Source of the DNA: Medicago truncatula
Taxonomy: Eukaryota > Streptophyta > Magnoliopsida > Fabales > Fabaceae
Direction: 5' to 3'
Length of the DNA: 64,000 nucleotides
Assembly: GCF_003473485.1 (NCBI RefSeq)
Contig: NC_053045.1
Span: forward strand, 51,006,494-51,070,493
The notes beneath the pieces are model-generated. The model searched no databases and had not been told where the DNA came from. It saw only the letters and a program-made list of their open reading frames with translations. This document shows, one piece after another, positions 24,855 to 36,268 of this stretch. Position numbers and translations under genes: made by a program. Position 1 is the first letter of the stretch, and every line of letters starts with the position of its first letter.

Positions 24855-25300
24855 TTAGTTATGAAATCTAATGGGCCGATCGTTTTTTATTCGAGATCGA
24901 GAGTCAACTTTTCTTTGGTTCAAGTTTGCTTTTGGGCTTTTTTAGGTGTTCTTTCGGTTGATCGGATGTTGTACGGTGGTGGAGGCTGATCGATCTTTAG
25001 AAAAGGTGGATGTGGCTTAGTTTGGGTGATGATGACTGGGTTTTCTATTACAAGGATGTTCTTTTGGGGGTTAGTAGTGACAATGGGTGTTATGGATGTT
25101 GTTTTTCAGTGATAGGTTGAATAGGAGTCTATTTTAGGTCGGTGATGTCCTTTTGAGTGTTGATCGCAGGGGTGTCTTTGTTGGTGTTTATTTTCAGGTG
25201 TTCTGCCTATATACGACGTATTTTGTTTGTACTTCGCCAATCTCTGTTCGTTTTGTGCAGGGATCAGATTTTTAATAAATTTTTGTTGATTAAAAAAAAT
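24855..25300 (+). mobile_element. 5'-truncated LINE-like insertion with 15-bp TSD
   Basis: The segment ends in a short A-tract after TTTTTGTTGATT. It is flanked by the identical 15-mer GTGCAAGTGGTTGAT at 24840-24854 and 25301-25315. A 3' A-tail plus a long target duplication marks target-primed reverse transcription. No reverse-transcriptase coding sequence remains, so it is a 3' end only. It could also be a retroposed transcript. Confidence 0.75.
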
Positions 25301-25330
25301 GTGCAAGTGGTTGATACACAATAAATATGG

Positions 25331-26250
25331 CTCTGTTTGGTAAAAATAGTGGATGACTGATAAGCTAGCTGGTAGCTTATAGCTTATAGCTGATGACTGA
25401 TAGCTGATAGTTGATGACTGATAGCTGATAAGCTACTTGAAGTGTTTGGTAAAATTAGCGGTTTAACTAGCTGATAAATGTAAAATTACACAAAAGGACA
25501 TTTTTAATTCATAATAAAGTTTATATCAATTAATGTTTAAAGTATTCAAAATTAAAATTTTTTAATTTAATATTATTATTAAATTAATTTTTAATCCCTA
25601 AATGTTAATTTATATTTATTTTTATTTGCCTAAAAAAATTAGATATAAAGTGTAAAAAAGTTTAAACGTAACAATAAATAAAATATAGTTTGTACAAAAA
25701 AAAAAAATAATGCAGGTAAATGTAATGTTCTCATTTTTTTGTTGGAGAAAATCATTTTCCTTGTTCTTATTCTCTACAATTCTGATATATCACACAAAAT
25801 AATGTATCATTTCGAAGAAAAAAAGTGACAATAAATATTGAAATAGTCACACACAAAAACGTAACAATTATAACGAAAAAACTTAAACGTAAAGGTAAAA
25901 AAAAAATATCTTTTTCTATTGAGAAAAAAAAAGGATCTTTCATTCATAAAAAAATAGCATTCATATTTAAAACATATGTATTTTACTTTATAATATAATA
26001 AATGATTAAGGGTGAAAAATGGAATTTAGTTAAACTAATAAGGGTAAAACTGGAATTAAAAATGAGAAGTTATAAGCTATAAGCTCAAATGCTACTTGAA
26101 ATAGCGTCTGAAAAATAGTTTATAAGCTCGTGAAATAAGTTATAAGCTCGTGGCGAAAAAACATTACCAAACAGATCTATTTTTATCAAACAAACTTATA
26201 AACTATCTGCTATAAGCTCTAAACTCGTTTCTTGACCTTGCCAAACAGAG
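25331..26250. mobile_element. hAT-like MITE (CTCTGTTTGG termini), ~920 bp
   Basis: The left end CTCTGTTTGGTAAAA and the right end TTGCCAAACAGAG are inverted. Subterminal AGCTTATAGCTTATAGCTGA-type repeats recur at both ends (GCTATAAGCTCTAAACTCG on the right). The interior is extremely AT-rich and non-coding. No clear 8-bp target duplication was seen. Confidence 0.65.
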
Positions 26251-26526
26251 ACTATAAGAGAATAAGAATATGTTAGGTCTCTCTGATATTGAATTTATGA
26301 TATGATCTAAACCTATATAAGATCTAGCTCCCTTTCAAAAAAAAACGACTAGACATTTTCCAAATAGATAACACTAGTTTTTTTTTCTTCTCATAAACTT
26401 GTTTAATTAAAAAGATTTATTGATATTAAAATCTTTTAAATCTATGGGTCTACTTAATTAAATATACATTATAATTTTTTATTACTTTCAAGAGAGCCTT
26501 AAATTGTATTAACCTTACTTAAACAT

Positions 26527-26622
26527 GTCCCCGTGAGCTTAGGTCAGTTGGTAAGGACTTTGCATATCCTTACATAATATATGCAAGATCCAGGATTCGA
26601 ATCCCGGCCACCACCAAAAGAA
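26527..26622 (+). mobile_element. tRNA-derived SINE, copy 1, 16-bp TSD
   Basis: An A-box-like GCTTAGGTCAGTTGG and a B-box GGATTCGAATCC are present at tRNA spacing. The identical 16-mer AACCTTACTTAAACAT flanks the body at 26511-26526 and 26623-26638. It is shorter at the 3' end than the other two copies in this window. Confidence 0.92.
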
Positions 26623-26638
26623 AACCTTACTTAAACAT

Positions 26639-27002
26639 ATTATGACACCTTACTTAAATTATAATTTTGATACCACTTTATCACTCCACACATTTAACTC
26701 TCGCATGTCAACAATCAAGTCAACCTTATTGCAGTAAACTTATTTTATGTCATTATAATACCTTAATTAAAAAACTTATGACAAAGACAAGAAACTAATT
26801 TAAAATGCTAATAAATTTATGGATTAATTTGAGAGTGACTTAAAGAGTGGTCAATTTGGTGGTTTATTCGAAATACAATAGCATATATAATGAATAAAAG
26901 AGACTAGACTCGTTATGGGCGACACTATTTGTTTGCTAGCTTCTTCATAAATGTTAGCCGGTAATCAACATGAAATGATAACAATTCTCAACATTGATTC
27001 AA
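26639..27002. other. Intergenic, nothing recognised
   Basis: AT-rich spacer between the SINE and the large MITE; no gene or repeat could be supported. Confidence 0.4.
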
Positions 27003-27031
27003 AATCACACCTAGCGCCGCTAGGTGTGATT
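27003..27031. repeat. 29-bp near-perfect palindrome
   Basis: The arms AATCACACCTAGCG and CGCTAGGTGTGATT are exact reverse complements around a single C. It is adjacent to, and overlaps, the left target duplication of the 27035-27902 element. Confidence 0.9.
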
Positions 27032-27034
27032 CAT

Positions 27035-27902
27035 GGTGGCATTTCACATGGGAAAGGACAATCTTTTTCCACAATGGGAAAGTTAATTTTATCCATTAGA
27101 TCAAGTAAAGAACATAGTCTTATCATGCACTCTCAACACTATATTTTATCGCTATCTTCCATCATCATCTCTCTCCCTCATCCCCAACCACCGTACAACA
27201 TCCCTCCACCCATCCCCACCACCAGTAATCTCTCAAAATCCAAAACCACCTAGTTACCATCGTTCCCATTCCAATAGTTGAATCACCATTTTGCAAAACA
27301 AGAATATTTGTGATTCACTATTTCTAGCATTTCAACATAAGTGTGGGAGGTTTAGATTTGTTCCCCTTTGCTGAAATTTTCTCACTTCCATAAATCCAGA
27401 ATCACAAATTTCATCTTCCTCACAACAATTACGTTTCCCCATTCTAATTTTCATTCAAATTAATTTTATGTTCTTACTATATTCTTTTCATTCATCTTTG
27501 ATATAAATGTGTGTAATGGGTGTTGAATCATATTTTGAATCATACTCAATCAGTAACATTTTCGAAACCCATATGAAAAAATCAAGACCCATTTATTTTG
27601 GTGTAGCTTTATCCATTGATTGCAGAGAAGAGTTAGATACTTCATCGCTCAATTAGGGAGAAAAAAAATGAGAGAGAGAGATTCTGAAGAATTAGAATGG
27701 TAGGGAGAGTTGGGAGATCAGTTTGATGTTGCTGGGACTGTGGTTTTGATGGTGTTGGTGGTGGTGGGTTGGTGGGGATGAAGGAGATTTGGTTCTAGTG
27801 TTGAGAGTGTCTGATTAGATTGTGTTATTTACTTGATCTGATGGATGAAATTAACTTTTCCATGGTAGAAAAGGATTGTCCTTTCCCATGTGAAATGCCA
27901 CA
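27035..27902. mobile_element. Mutator-type non-autonomous element, 868 bp, 9-bp TSD
   Basis: Terminal inverted repeats pair GTGGCATTTCACATGGGAAA on the left with the reverse complement on the right (27861-27901). Homology continues inward for about 90 bp (GTTAATTTTATCCATTAGATCAAG versus its inverted counterpart). The 9-mer GTGATTCAT flanks it at 27026-27034 and 27903-27911. No transposase frame was found; the open frame inside it is CT-rich low complexity. Confidence 0.9.
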
Positions 27903-27911
27903 GTGATTCAT

Positions 27912-29398
27912 TAATTGCATCTAATACAATTTACAGTCAGATTCAGATTCGGAGAGAACATTTAGATTGAGTACAAATTTGCTTTAATACATGTAGAAAA
28001 GGATGCCTTAAACATAAGTGCCACAAATAAAAAAATTTCATGTGTAGATGAAAGATATGTAGAAGAATTGAAAATGACACATTGACACCATGTTGTTTTA
28101 AAATGAAAAAGTAGTTCTAAACTTCAGCATACTCGATCGTCTCTTGGAATGTAGATCATGTATATGCAGTGTAGGGAAATGCTCAATTTATGTGCAGAAA
28201 TCAAGTAATACTAGAAATCGGGTATGTAGAGAACATTAGTATAGTAAAAAAAAAGAAATCTAAAATGAATGGGGCGTCATGGTTGCTATGGTTGCAAGCT
28301 GTAACTTCTATTCTAAGACTATTGGACAATCTTACTAATACAGGTGAAATCTGTATGTTATTACAGAATAGATAAATATGGGGGACACACATGATCAGTA
28401 ATGGCTGAGACTGGGAATCAGAAGGGTTGGTTGGTATTACCATAAATTAGCAACACAAGGTCAAAATCTTGTCGAGGAAGTTTAAAAACGGTTAACTCTA
28501 ATTCCGTTGGTGTGTCAAATGTGAGTTAAAAATCTCAAATTAAATGGAAAAGTGGATGCAAGCAACATATTAGGAGGTTTCTTTTAAGATAAATTATGAG
28601 TACTTATTTCAGCTCAGAAGATTTCTTTCAATTGAAGATGTGTTTGCTATGCGCACTCTCAACATGTAAACTACCACCAAATACATGCATGTACCTTTTC
28701 TTTCTTTCTTTCTTATGTTTAAGGTCAGACAGAGTATTTAAAAATGACTAGTTCTACTGATAGATACTTACACCCATTTAAAAAAATTTACAGTGCCATA
28801 CACACACGCACACTACTTCTATGATTATTGTCAGATAGCAAAAATGTACTAAGTTTTTCTACATGTAACCAATCGCTGCTGTTTTAGGATCGGTAGTTGT
28901 TGTGATTCAAAAACACATGCCAGTGTCTGCAAACTCATGAATGCATTTGATCAGAAACATTAATATCAGACTGTGAAAATCCAATGAATTTAGCAAAGCC
29001 CTTATTGCTTCATTGAGTCTACTCCTGACATTTCACATTTTAAGAGATGGCTATTTATCATATACTGAGAGCAAATAATAAGGAGTATGTATCCATTTAT
29101 TATAGTCACACTTACACACTCCACCTAGCATAACATTAAATGTTCTCAACTACAATCATGTGCTAATTAGATACCTTCCTAGTTAGGATGAAAAGTTAGG
29201 TGACAGATTGACAATAGTAGTATTACTATTTAGAATTTCTGAACAGACTTTCTGAGAACTCTCCAGTTTATGATAGCCGTGAAAAATTATTCAAATATAT
29301 GTGATATATGCAGATCAGTGGACACAAGTTCTCATAAAAAAAGAAGATAAATTATGATTCTCTCACTCGAAGGTACAGTAGCAAATGTTGGTAAATCA
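27912..29398. other. Intergenic, nothing recognised
   Basis: AT-rich sequence between transposon remnants, downstream of the GDSL gene. No gene, RNA or complete repeat could be supported. Confidence 0.4.
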
Positions 29399-29747
29399 GT
29401 ATTTCGGTCCTCGAAATTGTAAGAATCGAACAACTTAGTCTCGCAAATTTATGAAATAGAAAATATACGAGTCGCTTAAATTAAAGAAAGTCAATCAATT
29501 TAGTCCCTCCACTAAAATATATCTTTTGTAAACATCGATCAAAACCGAGGAAAGACCTACATTATTGACCAGAATAGTCTCTTATACTGCATCAAGAGAA
29601 ACATAAAATCTTAAAGATAGAGGGCTAAAATTGAAAATGAAAATTACTAAATTGTATGACATTGTTCAATCGAGGGTCTAAAGTGTTATTTCGTAAATTT
29701 GATGGACTAAATTGACAGACCCTTACAATTTCAAGGACCAAGAATAC
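29399..29747. mobile_element. Inverted-repeat MITE (TTCGGTCC type), ~349 bp
   Basis: The left arm GTATTTCGGTCCTCGAAATT pairs with the inverted right arm (AATTTCAAGGACCAAGAATAC). Pairing continues through TTAGTCTCGCAAATTTATGAAATA versus its inverse. It ends 33 bp before the GDSL stop codon, so it probably lies in or beside the 3' UTR. No clear target duplication. Confidence 0.7.
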
Positions 29748-29779
29748 TACTATTTTTTTAGGGAACCATCATCATGCAT

Positions 29780-31104
29780 TCAGCCATGTCTCTCTTTGTT
29801 TTCTAACAAAAAATCAAATGGAGGTTGGCTGTAATTTCCTTGAAGAAACATATTAGAAACAACCTTATACATAGCTTCTGTAAGATGAACACCATCCCAA
29901 TTAATATACTGAGAAGGGCTAGTGCAGACAGTAGCATTAGGTGTACCACAAGTTTCAAACACAGTGAAGTTGTAAGGAGGTTCTCCTGATCCACAGCAGA
30001 CACTGAACAAATCTTTGAATCCATACTTGCTTGGATTCTTCATCACAGTACGGTAGGCATTGAAGTAATCAGCATAAACTATGACTGCATGTGGATACTG
30101 TTTCCTGAATTCTTGTAATCTAGCTTGCAGCATAAGGTTGTGATTGTTGCTTAGGTCATTAGCACTTTTCACACACCCTAAGTCGTCTCTGTCATCTTCA
30201 GGAGCTAAATACATTGTCAGTGTAAGGCACCCTGTTGGTGGATGACCTTGCACAACTAGGTACTTGGCACCCTTCTCAAGCAATGACTGCAAAATTAACA
30301 AAAAATATAAGAAACAGTTAATATATGAAAGCATTGATAATTCACGAGGATCGGTTGTAAAAATGAAAAAAATCTCTAGACCAAGGTCCAAGACCAACAA
30401 ATAAACCATATACATAACTCCCATTTTTATGTGCACTAATCTTAAACATCAATCAAATAGTATATTACCTGTAAAGCTCCTGAGACACTGGACATTGCAA
30501 GCTTCCTTATAGTATCTTCTGAGACTGTAGATCCAAGAGTGTAAGCATAATCATTAACACCAATTTCACCAAACCAAAAAAGAGTCTCATCAAAATCTTT
30601 ACACTTTGAATCAACTCCTTGACAACCTTGGCTCTCCAAGTACTTATTAAACCACAATATCTGAGTTTGAATAGACTGAGGAGTGATGTCAAGAGAAAGA
30701 TTATTCCTAACAAAGAATTCATGGTTTATAGCTGTTGAACCAGCAACAGCGAAGTTAACACCAAAAGTATCGTTCGATCTTTTGATGTGGCGATAAGGAG
30801 GAAGATAAGGCAAAGAAAGTGATTCTGTGACAAAGTCAATAACAAGTCTTCCATCAGAGTATCTGTTTGTGGAATGGTTGAAGAAAGTTGTTCCATATGG
30901 TGAGTTTGATACATGGCCAAAACCACTTGGACCTTCAGCGTTATGTGTGTTGCCTGTGTCTGTGAAAGAGTCTCCAAAGGCGTAAATTTTCTTGAAGGGT
31001 CTTGAAGGTTGTTCTGCAGTTGATGTTGCTGAAGAAGTTATTGAAAAAAGTAAGGAGAATGTGTATATGGTAATGAGAGTTATTGTTGACATAGAAGGAG
31101 CCAT
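29780..31104 (-). CDS. GDSL esterase/lipase (SGNH hydrolase; At3g48460-like), 380 aa, 2 exons
   Basis: Exons 31104-30469 and 30286-29780 join in phase 0 (LQ|SLLEKG). GDSL lipases are secreted SGNH hydrolases acting on esters, such as cutin, lipid or sugar esters in the wall. Signal peptide: about residues 1-27 (MAPSMSTITLITIYTFSLLF). Block I is YAFGDSFTDTGN (nucleophile S46). The oxyanion residues are G122 in NFAVAGST and N184 in GEIGVNDYAYTLG. The Asp/His pair is D343/H346 in NWDGVHLTEAMY. All catalytic residues are present and several N-glycosylation sequons are visible. The substrate cannot be read from the sequence. A TATA-like run lies 60-70 bp upstream of the ATG. Its neighbour order with the NOI, CCCH and MA3 genes matches At3g48460-At3g48390 as I recall it. 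Confidence 0.95.
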
Positions 31105-31990
31105 TTCAAAATGGTTCTTGAAGAGTAGTTGGCAACTTCCTTTTGCATTGAGGTAGAGGCCTGTATATATATATGGAAATGAAAAAGTTTAAGGAATTGA
31201 ATTTGATAAAGAAACAATTGTATGACTAATTGATAGTGTGTTTGTTTATTTGCACTAGCACACACTTTTTCCATTTACAATCTCTTATCATATTGATTAA
31301 TATTTTTACTAAACAATGTGGGACTCATAAATTTTGATTTATAAGAAGTAAGAACAGTTGGTTGGAATTTTATTAAAAAAATTAAGTGTGTTGGAAAATT
31401 AGACTTTCTAACCAATTAACATTTTCTAGATATATTTTAGATAATTGTTGTAATTATATACTCAAATTATACCTTAATTTTTCTAATGTTATGATAACCA
31501 TACAAAAAATTGGGAGATCATCGATGTTTATAAGATTGTATCAATTTCGGTCAAATAGAAGAAATCGTAACAATATGGTTTGGGTCTAGCATGAGGGGCT
31601 AGTATTTTGCAACATGTTGAATCAAGATTCAAATTTCCATTGAAAGATATATTCATATTTAGTATCTGACACGTCTTAACTAAGATTATTTCTGGTGGAG
31701 GAATCTTATAGTACACCAAAAAAAAAGAGGGAATCATATATCGATCACATCATCGACACCGATTGATTCTACCAGTTACTTGTAATTCACTATTGGACCA
31801 TGATAGATCATGTAGGATCATCGCATTGGACTAAGAGCAACAACACAAGTAGATTAAACAAACACCATCTTCAACCAGAACTTTAAAACATTAGGTATAC
31901 GAGCATGTCCCTTATATGATATTCAACATCTACTTTTTCATCCAATGTGAGATTTTACTCACATTAATCTCTCCTTTAAGTGTGGATCCA
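31105..31990. other. GDSL promoter and upstream intergenic sequence
   Basis: AT-rich DNA upstream of the GDSL gene. Apart from the TATA-like run at 31164-31174, no site or gene was recognised. Confidence 0.4.
31164..31174 (-). promoter_or_regulatory. Probable TATA box of the GDSL gene
   Basis: An ATATATATATA run about 60-70 bp upstream of the start codon at 31104, the expected distance for a short 5' UTR. The local sequence is generally AT-rich, so chance occurrence is possible. Confidence 0.5.
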
Positions 31991-32002
31991 TCTATACATC
32001 TA

Positions 32003-32036
32003 CGCGCACACACACACATATATATATATATATATC
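32003..32036. repeat. (CA)n(TA)n compound microsatellite
   Basis: GCGCACACACACACATATATATATATATATAT-type run in intergenic sequence. Confidence 0.85.
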
Positions 32037-32314
32037 AATTGGAAGTTTTTTTTTTCATCCAGAACACTTGAACCACTCTTGGCACTCAACATCAACGAAA
32101 CACATTAATTACCACTATTGTCAAAAAAGACTTTTAATAAAAATAAAAAAATCAATATTCTTTAGTCAAATCATTGACTTTGATATGATATCACTCTTGG
32201 GACATAAGCTTAGAGATCACTCTCAAATGAATTAGTTATCAATTCTATTAATATTCTATTAGATTTAGCTCATTTAAAGGGACTAAATGATAAAATAAAG
32301 GTTAAAATAAATTT

Positions 32315-32449
32315 GTCTCCATGAGCTTAACTCATTTGGTAAGGAATAATGCACAATATATATAGGGGTCGGGGTTCGAATCCTGGTTACCCCACTTATT
32401 CATCTTTAAGGTGAATTTCTCTAGCCATTAAACTACTTGTAAAAAAAAA
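32315..32449 (+). mobile_element. tRNA-derived SINE, copy 2, 15-bp TSD
   Basis: A degenerate A box (GCTTAACTCATTTGG) and a B box (GGGTTCGAATCC) are followed by the family tail (CCCCACTTATTCATC ... CTAGCCATTAAACTACTTG) and an A-tract. The 15-mer GGTTAAAATAAATTT flanks it at 32300-32314 and 32450-32464. Confidence 0.92.
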
Positions 32450-32464
32450 GGTTAAAATAAATTT

Positions 32465-34264
32465 TTCTTTGTTTATCTTTTACCTAATATTTGTTATAGA
32501 CATTTTATCTTAAATCATTTGTTTTAGTCATTCATCTTTTACCTAATATTCATTTTTTTTAAAACAACCAATATTTTTTTTTTGAACAACCAATGTTAGT
32601 ATGATAATTAGTATGTTAATTGTTAATATGTTAGTATTTTATTAGAAGTGAAAATTGATCCTGAGACCATCCTTAACTTTCTCACCCAGCCACCAAATCA
32701 ACCTTATAACCCCCTTTAATCCTTTATCTTTCACAAATTTATACAAGTTCGTCCTTTTTACTATCTCAATATAAAGGACTAAAAGCGAATATTAGGGAAA
32801 AGATAACGAATGAGAATGAATCAAAAGGCAACTAAAGGACTAAAATGAATTAAAAATAAGATAAAAGAACAAATATTAAGTAAAAAATGTGAGCCGGAAA
32901 ATATATTTTGGTCTAAAATAAATTTTAGTTCTAATATTTATACACACACCACTATATAAAAGAGTTCATTAGGATCCTCGTTACTATAGTTTGTGGTGAA
33001 TAAATGTTGAAATGGAGAGGATCCCTCCTAATGCTTTTTTTTTTTTCCTGGGAGTTTACGTGGAAAAGAGAGAGGAATAGAAAAAAAAAAAATCCATATT
33101 TTTTGAGAGGGTATTCTTGTGGAGAATCTTAAATGGAGGTTTATGATTAACATATTTTTAATTTTAATTAGAAGAATTAATTTAAATTCTCTAAAACTCT
33201 CCTCCAATATAATTTTTTAGTTCTTTAAAATAGAAGGATTTTATATTATAATTAAATAAACCTCCGAAATCATTTATTACTTACTTCTATTTGCTCTTTT
33301 TTTTTTTATTTTTTTTATTTTTATTTTTTTATAAAAACCCTCATCTCTTAAACTCTCAAACATACTTTAAAGACAACGCCAAATATAACTATTGCGTAAC
33401 TACTACTTTTTAGTCTTTCTTTTTTTGGAAAAATTAATCTTTAACAACTCAATTTATTTTGACAATTAAATTTAAATATTCTACATAATTAAAGAGAACT
33501 TGAAAACTAACTACATTGTGACTAAGCTTCGAATCCTGACTTTTCAACTTGTTTGTGTGAGCTTGTAATTGTTATTGTCAATTTGTTTATCTATCAAAAA
33601 AAAAAAAAACATTGAAATATTGTTAAAATAAAAGTATTGCTAACCGGTATTATTGGACATTCTTTAAAGATTTCAAAATAATAAATCATTCTTTAAGAAA
33701 GTCGTATATTTCAATTTTCAATACAGCAGTTACATAATTTTTTATATAAAAACTTGCTATCTAAAACTCTTAAAAATATTCTAAAAACATTCATCAACAT
33801 TTTAAAAAATACATTAAAATAAATTGGTCACCTCCGATCCAAACTACTCCTAGTTTTCTTTTATAAGTAAATTTTATTGAAACACTCCTAGATTCTTTAC
33901 CTTTGTTTCCCCTCAAATTCAATCTAATTTATTTGAGGTGTTGAATGTACATGTCCCCACACCAACTGTCCCTGCATGATGGGAAATTTATAAGTAGCTA
34001 GGTTCTATCCGGCACAGCGGTGCCCATTTCTTGGCTGTGAAGTAAATTTGCTAACTGTTTTTGTTGTCTTGGTATGCATCTCATTAATGGCCACCATCCA
34101 CCTGTATTTCAAATCTCAATGCTTTTTCGAGATCAAGTTCTAAGCGCCACGTATAAGGTTCAATTTATACAAGTAGTATTTGAAAATAGAGAACATTCAA
34201 CATTCTAGTGTATTTTGTTTGACTTTATAATTTCATTAACTTAGGTTCGACTTATGCTAGCAAT
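32465..34264. other. Intergenic, low-complexity AT-rich
   Basis: Long T- and A-rich stretches, for example 33296-33340 and 33595-33610. A loose inverted pair (TTCATTAGGATCC near 32966 and GGATCCCTCCTAATG near 33020) may be a decayed MITE. Nothing coding was recognised. Confidence 0.4.
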
Positions 34265-34266
34265 TA

Positions 34267-34536
34267 CTTCATCCGTTCCATTTTAATTGTCATTTTTACA
34301 GAATTTTTATTTTTAATTAACTGTGACTTTCAAAGTTCAATATAACATTAAATGTTGTTTTTCCTTTATTACCCTTGATTATTTACTGCAGAGAGAAATA
34401 TATGAAAAGAAATATTAAATGATGAAGGTTATTATAGAAAAAAGATAAATTGCTGTATCAAAAGTAATAAAATGTAATTTTTATCTTAATTTGTGTAAAA
34501 AACTCAAAAGTGACAATTAAAAAGGAACAGATGGAG
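34267..34536. mobile_element. Stowaway-type MITE (Tc1/mariner), 270 bp, TA target
   Basis: The left end CTTCATCCGTTCCATTTTAA and the inverted right end (TTAAAAAGGAACAGATGGAG) match the plant Stowaway terminus consensus. TA dinucleotides flank both ends (34265-34266 and 34537-34538). Confidence 0.85.
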
Positions 34537-34538
34537 TA

Positions 34539-36100
34539 TAAGTTTCATATTGATTAGAAAGATTCAACATTTTATAAGTTAGATGAACAAACTCAATTTA
34601 ATGGATATCTAAGTCCATCAAAATAGTTAAGACCTCTAAAAAATTTATGAAAATTCGAGGCATTATTGGTGATACTTTCTATGCTTTATCATTTCCGCAA
34701 TTATATTGTTGTTCCTTATAATTTTGAATTTGATGAAATTCATTTGTTTACTAAAAAAAATCTTTATTTTCTTATATACCTTGTGACAACCCTTATGAGA
34801 TCACATTTGATGTATCAACTTACTACGTTCTTGACACATGTTTCAAGCTACATGAGGTATGTGTGGTTTCATGGGTCTTACCCAACCAGTACGATTTTAA
34901 ACCTTTTCTATTTTTTCTACTATTATATGTACTTATTGAGTCCACTCTATTTACCAAGTCATTTATATGGCCTAACTCTTTGACGGAATTTTCTTAAGCT
35001 CAATGAGAACAAGATGGTGTTCTTACGCATAATTATACAATTCAATCTAAGAGACTTCAAATGGGGATGGAATGAAATATTGTTATAGTCGGTGTTGGTT
35101 AAAAATATACATATCGAAGAAGTGTCATATTGCTTAAAATTATAAATGAAAAAATAAAAAAAAATAGATAGATCAAGGTTATATATATATATATGAAATC
35201 TATTCCTTCGCTACAAGATGCGTCAATTATACACACTTTAAGTTTGTGTAAGATTTTTTTTTTCTTTTCTCTCATAATCTTGTTTTAGAGTGTTATGAGA
35301 TGTAGTTAGTTACTCCCTCCATTTCTAAATATAAACAAATTTTATTTTTTATGTTCATTCAATTAATGATGTATTGGAAAAATTTGCATATAGATTTATT
35401 CTTTGGTTCGTTAGACAACATTCATAGCTTTTCTCCAATTATACGTTATGTTCATCATGTGTTGTGACTTATGATTATGTTCATTTATTTTCTTTATGCC
35501 AATTTTTTTCAACTGTTACTTTATTGCATTTTAAATTTTTTGGATAACCCAATGAAAATAAGCGATTACAAGTGCTGCTTATTGCTTACTATGTTGTTTA
35601 TAAGAGTTTGGTGTCACCCGAATAAAAATGTCATCACCTTAAAGTAAGATCGGAGGAAATTGTGTACGAACTGTCATTTATTTTAAAGAAATCAAATAGA
35701 TTCATCAAATTGCGTACGAACTATCAAATTACAAATAAAATAAAAAACATAGGAGATGAAAATCGTTCAAAATAAAAGCAAAGAGGTAAACATCATTCTT
35801 CGTGTAAAATTCATTTTTTATGGTTATAAGTTATAACAAACTTTAAAAAAATTGTAAATTTAGAAAGTCATAGATAGTTATGAATGTTTTATGTAAAGAA
35901 CCAAAAAAAAAAACTACATTTAAAATTGAGTTTTTTTTTTATGAAGAATTTAAAATTGAGTTTTTGAAGTTTCTATTTAGACATGAGTTATGGTCGTTAT
36001 GGAGAGCTAAAATTGAAAATGCAATAACTAACAAGACTGTTTCCCTTGACCGTTGCTGTTTCTATTATCATCCAACTAAGCAAACTACGTGGATTTGTTA
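34539..36100. other. Intergenic, upstream of the NOI gene
   Basis: AT-rich DNA. A TACTCCCTCCATTTCTAAAT sequence near 35309 looks like one end of another Stowaway element, but no partner end was found. The NOI promoter should lie near the 3' end of this stretch. No gene recognised. Confidence 0.4.
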
Positions 36101-36268
36101 ATTCTGTTTTAATGTACATTCCTGTCTATTCTAACAAATCCTCCTTAAAATTCTATATTATTTTCTGTCTGGAACACAAGTCTTTGTTTGTGTTCCTCCT
36201 CAATTTTATTTTTTGCTTTTGGTCTTTTTCTTGTCTCAATCCAAATCTCTACCTGCGATTCTCACCTC

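Noticed and set aside
26527-26622. Functional tRNA gene
   Set aside because: A and B boxes are present but no cloverleaf can be formed. A 16-bp target duplication shows it is a SINE. The same applies to 32315-32449 and 63136-63270.
34666-34983. 105-codon + strand frame
   Set aside because: Tyr/Leu/Phe-rich translation of AT-rich DNA with no recognisable motif, splice context or promoter.
35307-35345. Second Stowaway MITE (CTCCCTCCATTTCTAAAT)
   Set aside because: Only one terminus was found; no inverted partner within about 700 bp.
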